Below are positions 45,663 to 53,352 of a DNA stretch of 64,000 nt, one piece after another. Both the position numbers and the translations under genes were made by a program. Position 1 is the first letter of the stretch, and every line of letters begins with the position of its first letter. Origin of the DNA: Vibrio celticus (GTDB taxonomy: Bacteria > Pseudomonadota > Gammaproteobacteria > Enterobacterales > Vibrionaceae); the NCBI RefSeq assembly GCF_024347335.1, contig NZ_AP025464.1, positions 1,550,001 to 1,614,000 on the forward strand. The letters run 5' to 3'. A model generated the notes under the pieces. The model searched no databases and was not told the origin of the DNA. It saw only the letters and a program-made list of their open reading frames with translations.

Positions 45663-45838
45663 TGCTGATTCCTAACATGATTTAAGTTGTTGTTATTTAA
45701 TGTTTAAATATATCCACAATCTGTTTTGTGGTAGAAACTATCACACAATTTAAAATATTATGTGTGTTTTGTCACTGAAAACAATCGGCCAAATTTTTAA
45801 GATAGCTCCATCAACACAGTGGATTGAGAGAGTGAAAA
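45663..45838. promoter_or_regulatory. Divergent promoter region with a palindromic operator candidate
   Basis: TGTGGTAG-AAA-CTATCACA (45727-45745) is a 19-base near-perfect palindrome (7 of 8 pairs). Just right of it CACACA and TGTGTG flank an AT-rich spacer (about 45742-45766). An RpiR or CRP site is plausible. The region feeds the deaminase (minus) and deacetylase (plus) genes. Confidence 0.5.
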
Positions 45839-47272
45839 ATGTTGTTCGATACGATAATTAAAAATGTAGAGGTGTTTGATGGCACCGGCGAACAATCGTT
45901 TTGTGCCGATGTAGCAATCCGAGATGGAAAAATCGCCGAAATTGGTCAAATCGATCATGAAGATTGTGGCCAATTGGTTGAGGGAGCAGGCTTAGCATTG
46001 GCTCCTGGTTTTATCGATGTACATACACATGACGATACCAATGTAATTCGTTACCCAGACTGCCTACCTAAGATCAGTCAAGGTGTCACAACCGTGATTG
46101 TTGGTAACTGTGGTATCAGCGCATCACCAACCGTTTTGGCTGACGATCCACCTGACCCAATGAATCTTTTAGGCGCACAAGCTGACTTTAAATACCCAAC
46201 TTTCGCCGCGTATGCACAAGCGGTAGAGCAAGCTCAACCCGCAGTAAACGTAGCAGCATTGGTCGGCCATACGACATTGCGTAACCAAGTGATGGACGAC
46301 CTGCAACGTACTGCAAGCGAAGACGAAATCGCAGCGATGCAAACCAACCTTGATTTAGCGATGACGCAAGGTGCATTAGGTTTGAGTTCAGGTCTGGCTT
46401 ACGCAAGTGCGAAACAAGCGAATGCCAACGAAGTGATGCAGTTAGCAAAGGTACTGTCTAGCCACGGCGGCATCTATACCACGCATATGCGTACCGAATT
46501 TGAAGAGATCTTAAGCGCGATGGAAGAGGCGTTTGAGACAGGACAATACGCGAAAGTGCCAGTTGTCATCTCTCACCTTAAATGTGCAGGTGCGGGCAAC
46601 TGGGGCAGAACCGTTGAAGTACTTGATTTGATGGACAAGGTTTCTGAGCACCAAGATGTGTCTTGTGATTGCTACCCATATTCAGCGAGCTCTTCAACAC
46701 TGGATTTGAAACAGGTGACGGATGATTTCGACATCTTCATCACTTGGTCTGAAGCAAAGCCAGAACATGCAGGAAAAACGCTTAAGCAGATTGCTGATCA
46801 AATGAATCTACCTCTGATGGATGCGGCGAAAGCACTTCAACCAGCAGGTGCGGTTTATCACTGTATGGATGAGAACGACGTAAAGCGCGTATTGAAATAC
46901 AAGCTGACCATGGTCGGTTCTGATGGTTTACCAAATGACCCGCATCCACACCCAAGACTGTGGGGCACCTTTCCGAAAGTCTTAGGTCACTACTGCCGAG
47001 ATGAAAAACTGTTCTCGTTGCCAGAAGCGATTCACAAGATGACCGGAATGTCGGCAGAGCGTTACAACTTAGCGGGCCGAGGCGAAGTTCGCTGCGGTGC
47101 ATTTGCCGATTTAGTTTTATTTGATCCAAAGAATATTAAAGACACAGCAACATTTGAAAATCCTATTTCAGTTGCTGAGGGAATAGAAAGTGTATTTGTA
47201 AATGGTGAGTTAACTTACCAGCAAGGAAAAGTGAAAAATAATCGTTCAGGCGTTTTTATTTACCGAAACTAG
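45839..47272 (+). CDS. D-aminoacylase-family metallohydrolase (candidate N-acetylglucosaminate deacetylase)
   Basis: 477 residues of the amidohydrolase superfamily. His62 and His64 (DVHTHDD) and Cys91 (VGNCGISASP) match the metal ligands of Alcaligenes D-aminoacylase (His67, His69, Cys96, from memory) at a constant offset of 5; THMRTE, VISHLKCAG and MVGSDGLPNDPHPHPRL supply the later ligands. Formally an N-acyl-D-amino-acid deacylase; next to KDG-pathway genes, removal of acetate from 2-acetamido-2-deoxy-gluconate is the better guess. GAGAGAG precedes the ATG. First gene of the plus-strand operon. Confidence 0.85.
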   Translation: MLFDTIIKNVEVFDGTGEQSFCADVAIRDGKIAEIGQIDHEDCGQLVEGAGLALAPGFIDVHTHDDTNVIRYPDCLPKISQGVTTVIVGNCGISASPTVLADDPPDPMNLLGAQADFKYPTFAAYAQAVEQAQPAVNVAALVGHTTLRNQVMDDLQRTASEDEIAAMQTNLDLAMTQGALGLSSGLAYASAKQANANEVMQLAKVLSSHGGIYTTHMRTEFEEILSAMEEAFETGQYAKVPVVISHLKCAGAGNWGRTVEVLDLMDKVSEHQDVSCDCYPYSASSSTLDLKQVTDDFDIFITWSEAKPEHAGKTLKQIADQMNLPLMDAAKALQPAGAVYHCMDENDVKRVLKYKLTMVGSDGLPNDPHPHPRLWGTFPKVLGHYCRDEKLFSLPEAIHKMTGMSAERYNLAGRGEVRCGAFADLVLFDPKNIKDTATFENPISVAEGIESVFVNGELTYQQGKVKNNRSGVFIYRN

Positions 47273-47549
47273 ATTCTAATTATCAAATTAAATTTACGGT
47301 AAATATAAAAACGACGAATTAATTTAAATATATTGGAACAGAACCAATATTATCTATAAAGAAGTGGAGTTAAAAAATGACTATTAAACGTTCATAGACT
47401 GAACCTTAAGCATTAAGACCAGCATAAATCCCGTCTAACGTGATGTTTTTCTTTGACTTCCTCTGGGCGGACTTTTGTGCGTTCTTAAATATATAGCTAG
47501 AGGCCCATTCCAGTTTATTACCTATTTCTGACCATGCCTTGTGGCTGAT

Positions 47550-48934
47550 CATAGACTGAACCTTAAGCATTAAGACCAGCATAAATCCCGTCTAACGTGA
47601 TGTTTTTCTTTGACTTCCTCTGGGCGGACTTTTGTGCGTTCTTAAATATATAGCTAGAGGCCCATTCCAGTTTATTGCCTATTTCTGACCATGCCTTGTG
47701 GCTGATACATTCAAATATGGGCAACAGCCACACATCCACATTTTTTGCCGCCTTAAACAGCGAGACCGATGGCATTATCTGAAGCGCAGTACTGCGCCTG
47801 ATGATCAGCGAGAGTAACTGGCCCAGATAAGCCCATCAACGATGGCCTTTTGTGCGGTGACAAATCGTTGCCAGTTTGTGTGAGATTTTAATTCTTTAAA
47901 AAGCAACTCCACCTGCCATCGACAGCGGTAGATCGCCATTATGTCATCAGCAGTATAGGTACCTGAAGGCAAGTTAGTTAACCAAATACAGAATCGCTTT
48001 TCTTCGGCAAACCAACGTCTTACCACTCTAAATTCTTGCTTACCACTACGAACTTTAAGGTCGAGTACCTGTGAGCGATTAGTACCTCGAGTGATGTCTT
48101 TGAGCTTCTTTCCTTCTAGTTTAGATAAATGCCGGCCCTGACCGTTTCTCGCTTCTATAACATGAGGATTCAGGGACTTTGCTCCTCGAAAATATAGAAA
48201 CCACCATACAGTTCAAGCTCAGTAAAGAATTGGAAGTCAGGGTACCCTGCGTCAGCCAACAACAATTTGTTACTCATTGTTTTGGGGCGGGCAAAAGTCT
48301 CTTTCTGATGCTGTATCAGCGCTGATGCTCATTGCGACTGGAGAAAAGCTTTTTAAAGACATTGTCATATGGCATTCAACTGCGGCTGGATTGCGTTTAA
48401 ATCGGCTCGGGTAAACGTTCGAAAGGTCACGATGAATGTGGAAAGAGCTACCATCTTGAAGCAGCACATCATCAAAGGTGGCGAGTTTATCTGGTAGGTT
48501 GGCACTCTGCTGGCGAGCAAACTGAGCTATCGCTCGCATGGCCAATTGGCGCATGAATATCGGAAATTCTTCTTTCTTAACTGGTTATGGTAGGGCTTAT
48601 AAGCCACAGTATCTTTAGCGCTTAAGCACATCCCATTGAATTGCCTTAGTAAATCGGCAATAGATGAGCAGTTTCCTTTGCTCAAAGCGGCCACTAGGCT
48701 TACTACTAGCTGGTCGGGTAAGATAGCCCGACATCGCTTCATAAGTCCTGTATTTTTCGCCATTTTTTGAAGGCTATCAGCATTAAAGAATTGCTTAAAC
48801 TGCTTTTGTAGGGAGATAATCGTCATCGGCTTCACGGTTGATATGGGTGGTTTGTTTGGCGACGATTATCTGATCATAAATGAAGCCTTTTTTCTATCTA
48901 AATAAATAGCTTAGAGCTTAAGATCCTGTCTATG
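47550..48934 (-). mobile_element. IS4-family element, copy 2 (inner)
   Basis: 1385 bp, complete end to end (CATAGACTG at 47550, CCTGTCTATG at 48934), 7 bp shorter than copy 1 because of small indels. It is flanked by the exact 10-bp duplication TGTGGCTGAT of its own sister copy. Confidence 0.93.
47563..48835 (-). pseudogene. IS4-family transposase, copy 2, several homopolymer frameshifts
   Basis: Compared with the protein that can be pieced together from all copies, the frame breaks at LRKEEFP (one A short, near 48575), at ERDFLPAP (one T and one C short, near 48290), at GGFYIF (four T instead of the needed five, near 48195) and at WASLLSL (one T short, near 47817). The reading resumes each time. 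Not translatable as one protein. Confidence 0.85.
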
Positions 48935-50074
48935 TGTGGCTGATACATTCAAATATGGGCAACAGCCACACATCCACATTTTTTGCCGCCTTAAACAGCG
49001 AGACCGATGGCATTATCTGAAGCGCAGTACTGCGCCTGATGATCAGCGAGAGTAAACTGGCCCAGATAAGCCCATCAACGATGGCCTTTTGTGCGGTGAC
49101 AAATCGTTGCCAGTTTGTGTGAGATTTTAATTCTTTAAAAAGCAACTCCACCTGCCATCGACAGCGGTAGATCGCCATTATGTCATCAGCAGTATAGGTA
49201 CCTGAAGGCAAGTTAGTTAACCAAATACAGAATCGCTTTTCTTCTGCAAACCAACGTCTTACCACTCTAAATTCTTGCTTACCACTACGAACTTTAAGGT
49301 CGAGTACCTGTGAGCGATTAGTACCTCGAGTGATGTCTTTGAGCTTCTTTCCTTCTAGTTTAGATAAATGCCGGCCCTGACCGTTTCTCGCTTCTATAAC
49401 ATGAGGATTCAGGGACTTTGCTCCTCGAAAATATAGAAACCACCATACAGTTCAAGCTCAGTAAAGAATTGGAAGTCAGGGTACCCTGCGTCAGCCAACA
49501 ACAATTTGTTACTCATTGTTTTGGGGCGGGCAAAAGTCTCTTTCTGATGCTGTATCAGCGCTGATGCTCATTGCGACTGGAGAAAAGCTTTTTAAAGACA
49601 TTGTCATATGGCATTCAACTGCGGCTGGATTGCGTTTAAATCGGCTCGGGTAAACGTTCGAAAGGTCACGATGAATGTGGAAAGAGCTACCATCTTGAAG
49701 CAGCACATCATCAAAGGTGGCGAGTTTATCTGGTAGGTTGGCACTCTGCTGGCGAGCAAACTGAGCTATCGCTCGCATGGCCAATTGGCGCATGAATATC
49801 GGAAATTCTTCTTTCTTAACTGGTTATGGTAGGGCTTATAAGCCACAGTATCTTTAGCGCTTAAGCACATCCCATTGAATTGCCTTAGTAAATCGGCAAT
49901 AGATGAGCAGTTTCCTTTGCTCAAAGCGGCCACTAGGCTTACTACTAGCTGGTCGGGTAAGATAGCCCGACATCGCTTCATAAGTCCTGTACTTTTCGCC
50001 ATTTTTTGAAGGCTATCAGCATTAAAGAATTGCTTAAACTGCTTTTGTAGGGAGATAATCGTCATCGGCTTCAC
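48930..50074 (-). pseudogene. IS4-family transposase, copy 3, split and frameshifted
   Basis: It carries the same breaks as copy 2 at LRKEEFP, ERDFLPAP and GGFYIF, but WASLLSL is intact. Its C-terminal end lies at 47406-47549 on the other side of copy 2. Shared defects imply that copies 2 and 3 are recent sisters, or share one consensus error. Confidence 0.85.
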
Positions 50075-51585
50075 GGTTGATATGGGTGGTTTGTTTGGCG
50101 ACGATTATCTGATCATAAATGAAGCCTTTTTTCTATCTAAATAAATAGCTTAGAGCTTAAGATCCTGTCTATGAGTATTGGGTACAACCGTCGCGACTAT
50201 GGTCGGTACGGGCTCAAGTATGGGTGCGGTTGGCTTCGGCTACGCGAATGGTTGGGCTGGTGCTCTGTACGGCATTGGCGGTGCTATCGGCATCCTATTG
50301 CTAGCCCTTTGGTTTGCTCCGGTTCGTAAACTGAACTTCATGACCATGAGTGAAGAGCTGGCTTACTATGTTGGCGCTAACCGAATCGTGAAAAACGTGG
50401 TTGGTCTGCTTATCTTTATCGCGTCAATCGGTTGGTTGGGTGCGCACATTCTAGGTGGCGGCATGTACCTAGCGTGGATTGCTGACATCGACCTTAACCT
50501 TGCGAAAATCATTATTGCTGCGGCATTCACTATCTACGTGGTGATCGGTGGCTACACAGCGGTTGTTTGGACCGATACTATCCAAGCTATCATCCTTTTT
50601 GCTGGCTTCATCTTGATGGCGGTTATGTCTGTGGATCACATCGGTGGCATGGATAACCTTTACGCTGCGATGGACCCTGCTGCTACAAGCTTTTTAGCAA
50701 TCGATAAACTGGGCATTCTGCCTGCTGTGTCTCTGGCTGTAGTTATCGGTGTGGGTGTACTGGCGACGCCTTCATTCCGTCAACGTATCTACTCAGGCAA
50801 AGACGTTAAAACCATTCGTCGCTCATTTGTGGCATCGGGTGTGTTGTACCTTTTCTTCTCAATCATCCCAGCAATCATTGGTATGGCTGCACACGCAATC
50901 GACCCATCATTGGATAACCCGAACTATTCGTTCCCTTACGTAGCTGCAACGGTTCTTCCTGTTGGCGTTGGCATGATTGTTCTTATCGCGGGTCTTTCTG
51001 CAACCATGTCGAGCGCAAGCTCCGATGCGATTGCGGGCGTGTCTATCCTACTGCGTGACGTCTACGTGATGTTCACAGGCCGCGTACCAAACAAAGAATC
51101 AATGCTGAACTACTCTCGCTTGGCACTGATTGTGGTGATTGGTTTTGCATTGCTGTTCGCGCTGACGTCGAACGACATCATTGGCTACATCACTAAGATG
51201 ATTTCAACGGTAATGTCGGGCATGTTCGTGTGCGGTATGTTGGGTAAATTCTGGAAACGCTACAACTGGCAGGGTGCGCTTGCAACGCTAGCAGGTGCTT
51301 CTGTGGCTTCATTCGTAGTGATGCTAAACGCTGATTACACAGCCTTCTGGGGCAACCCTGTGATTCCTTCATGTCTGTTTGCTCTAGCAGCAGGTGTGGC
51401 TGTGAGCCTATGTACTCCGGCTAACCAAGTAACACCAGAAATGGCGAAAGCGATTCTTGATGATGAACGCGCTCTGATGGAGATGGAAATGTCTGATTCA
51501 GGTGTAATTGAAGAAGACGCGGCACCTCAACGCCCTGCTAATCAAACAAGCTAAATCTAGTCTCCACAACTGGTTTGCTTAATTC

Positions 51586-51614
51586 AGGCCCTGCTTAACG
51601 ATAGGGCCTTTTCT
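51586..51614 (+). terminator. Weak terminator or attenuator before the KDG kinase gene
   Basis: AGGCCCT (51586-51592) pairs with AGGGCCT (51603-51609) and a short TTTTCT follows. It lies between the symporter and the kinase gene and could reduce read-through. Confidence 0.6.
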
Positions 51615-51646
51615 AAAGTCAATTATCTCTATTTTTAGGAACGGCT

Positions 51647-52594
51647 ATGTCGGCATCTTCCCTGTTCAATATTGCTTTCTTCGGCGAATGTATGGTCGAA
51701 ATAAGCGGCTCTCCATTAACTAAAAAATTTGGCGGTGACACGCTCAATACCGCGCTTTACCTTTCTCGCTTAACCCAACATCAAAACCTCTCTGTTCATT
51801 ACGCTACAGGTCTTGGTAGCGATGAACTGTCTCAGAATATGATTGATAGTTGGCAGCTAGAAGGTATTCAAACCAATTTCGTTGAACGTATCCCAAACAA
51901 GTTGCCCGGTTTATACATGGTAGAAACCGACGAAACGGGTGAGCGACATTTCCATTACTGGCGCAACGACGCGGCAGTAAAGTTCTATTTTCAAATCGAT
52001 AACTTAAACAAGCTTGAAATCGCTCTGAAAGAGAAGCATGTAGACGCGATTTACATCAGCGGTATTAGTATCGCGATCTTGGATGATGCCTCTCGTGAGC
52101 GCTTATTCAAAGCCATTAGCGTGTTCTCAAATCAAGGCGGCAAGGTGATTTTCGATAACAACTATCGCCCACAACTTTGGAGCACCGAGCAAGCTCAACA
52201 CTGGTATGCCAAGTTACTGCCATTGGTAGACATCGCACTGATTACCGAAGACGACGACCTGCTTGTGTGGGGCAACTCAGAAAGCGTTCAACAACGTTGC
52301 CTTCGTATGGGGTGCCACGAGATCGTCATCAAACGTGGCTGCGAGCCATGCAAAATTGTTCAAGTTGAACAAGGCAATGTTGTTGAGAACTATGTGTCAG
52401 CGACTCGTGTTTCTAATGTGGTCGACACCTGTGCTGCAGGCGACTCATTCGCTGCGGGCTATTTAGCTGCGCGTCTTACTGGCGAGAGCGCCACCGACGC
52501 AGCCGAACTTGGCCACCAACTGGCTTCAATCGTTATTCAATACTCTGGCGCCATCATCCCCGTGAGCGCTATGAGCCAACTGATTAAAGAATAA
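51647..52594 (+). CDS. kdgK: 2-keto-3-deoxygluconate kinase (PfkB family)
   Basis: 315 residues. PfkB signatures: FFGECMVEISGSPLTKKFGGD at the N-terminus and VVDTCAAGDSFAAGY at the C-terminus, with the catalytic Asp in AAGD. The N-terminal motif is that of KDG kinases. It would phosphorylate 2-keto-3-deoxygluconate to KDPG, used by the aldolase gene 20 bases downstream. TTAGGAACGG precedes the ATG. Call supported by family and by the neighbour. Confidence 0.87.
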   Translation: MSASSLFNIAFFGECMVEISGSPLTKKFGGDTLNTALYLSRLTQHQNLSVHYATGLGSDELSQNMIDSWQLEGIQTNFVERIPNKLPGLYMVETDETGERHFHYWRNDAAVKFYFQIDNLNKLEIALKEKHVDAIYISGISIAILDDASRERLFKAISVFSNQGGKVIFDNNYRPQLWSTEQAQHWYAKLLPLVDIALITEDDDLLVWGNSESVQQRCLRMGCHEIVIKRGCEPCKIVQVEQGNVVENYVSATRVSNVVDTCAAGDSFAAGYLAARLTGESATDAAELGHQLASIVIQYSGAIIPVSAMSQLIKE

Positions 52595-52614
52595 AATTAA
52601 AAAGCGGAATTATT

Positions 52615-53244
52615 ATGTCTCAAGAAATGATCAACACACTTAAGCAATTCAAAGTTATCCCTGTTATCCAAATCAATAAGGTGGAACACGCGATTCCACT
52701 GGCAAAAGTGTTAGTAGAAAATGGCCTACCCGTTGCTGAAGTAACATTCCGCACTGAAGCGGCAGCAGACGCGATTCGTGCGATGCGCGATGCGTATCCA
52801 GAGATGTGTATCGGTGCTGGCACAGTATTAACGCCAGCACAGATCGACCTTGCGAAAGAGTCAGGCAGTGAGTTCATCGTGGCTCCGGGCCTAAACCCAA
52901 ACACCGTAAAGCGTTGCCAAGAAATCGGTATGCCAATCGTTCCGGGCGTAAACAATCCAAGCCAAGTCGAGCAAGCGCTAGAGCTTGGCCTTAACTTCTT
53001 GAAGTTCTTCCCTGCGGAAGCGTCTGGTGGCATCAACATGGTGAAATCTCTGCTAGCGCCATACGTTGATGTGTCTTTAATGCCAACGGGCGGTATCGGC
53101 AAACACAACGTTAATGACTACCTAGCCGTGGATCGCGTGGTGTGTTGTGGTGGTACTTGGATGGTATCTCCGAAGATGATCGAGAACGAACAGTGGGACG
53201 AGATCGCGGAGTTAGTTCGAGAAGCGGTCGCTCTTGTGAGCTAA
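52615..53244 (+). CDS. eda: KDPG (and KHG) aldolase
   Basis: 209 residues, a TIM barrel. Schiff-base Lys130 lies in FLKFFPAEASGG (Lys133 in E. coli Eda), the catalytic Glu in AEVTFRTEAA, and phosphate-binding residues in MPTGGIG. It splits KDPG into pyruvate and glyceraldehyde-3-phosphate. It is 20 bases downstream of kdgK and so the same operon. Confidence 0.95.
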   Translation: MSQEMINTLKQFKVIPVIQINKVEHAIPLAKVLVENGLPVAEVTFRTEAAADAIRAMRDAYPEMCIGAGTVLTPAQIDLAKESGSEFIVAPGLNPNTVKRCQEIGMPIVPGVNNPSQVEQALELGLNFLKFFPAEASGGINMVKSLLAPYVDVSLMPTGGIGKHNVNDYLAVDRVVCCGGTWMVSPKMIENEQWDEIAELVREAVALVS

Positions 53245-53286
53245 CGAGAAGCGTTTGGAATAAAGATAAACAACAGCAGTGGCTGA

Positions 53287-53330
53287 TGGTTCTGTTTTGT
53301 GAATCGCCTCCGATAAACAAAACAGAACCA
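53287..53330 (+). promoter_or_regulatory. Perfect 14-bp hairpin between eda and the GH20 gene
   Basis: TGGTTCTGTTTTGT (53287-53300) pairs exactly with ACAAAACAGAACCA (53317-53330) over a 16-base loop. No T run follows, so it is more likely a processing or stability element, or an operator, than a terminator. It ends 22 bases before the GH20 start codon. Confidence 0.6.
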
Positions 53331-53352
53331 TATTTATATAGGAAATCTAATA

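Larger units (their letters stand above)
47393..50173 (-). mobile_element. IS4-family element, copy 3, interrupted by copy 2 of itself
   Basis: The outer copy is made of 47393-47549 (transposase C-terminal end) and 48945-50173. The inner copy, in the same orientation, entered at TGTGGCTGAT, which is duplicated (47540-47549 and 48935-48944). The outer copy has both ends (CATAGAC at 47393, GTCTATG at 50167-50173) but no flanking duplication: ATTAAACGTT on the left, AGTATTGGGT on the right. Confidence 0.92.
47377..51554 (+). pseudogene. Sodium:solute symporter gene, split by nested IS4-family elements and 5'-deleted
   Basis: The first codons (ATG at 47377 after AGTGGAGT, MTIKR) stop at the IS at 47393. 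The gene resumes at 50174 with GTTVATMVGTGSSMGAVGFG and runs to TAA at 51554 (about 458 codons). The SSS carrier core is intact (GGYTAVVWTDTIQAIILFAGF, GLSATMSSASSDAIAGVSIL). The first helix and the linker usually before GTTVATMVGTG are missing, and the sequences on the two sides of the IS do not form a target duplication, so a segment was deleted, which I estimate at several tens of codons. It was probably the importer for the sugar acid handled by the cluster. A TTG at 50178 could start translation but without TM1. Confidence 0.88.

Noticed and set aside
50178..51554. An intact symporter gene starting at TTG50178.
   Set aside because: There is no ribosome site, the first helix is missing, and the TTG is an internal Leu codon of the interrupted gene.
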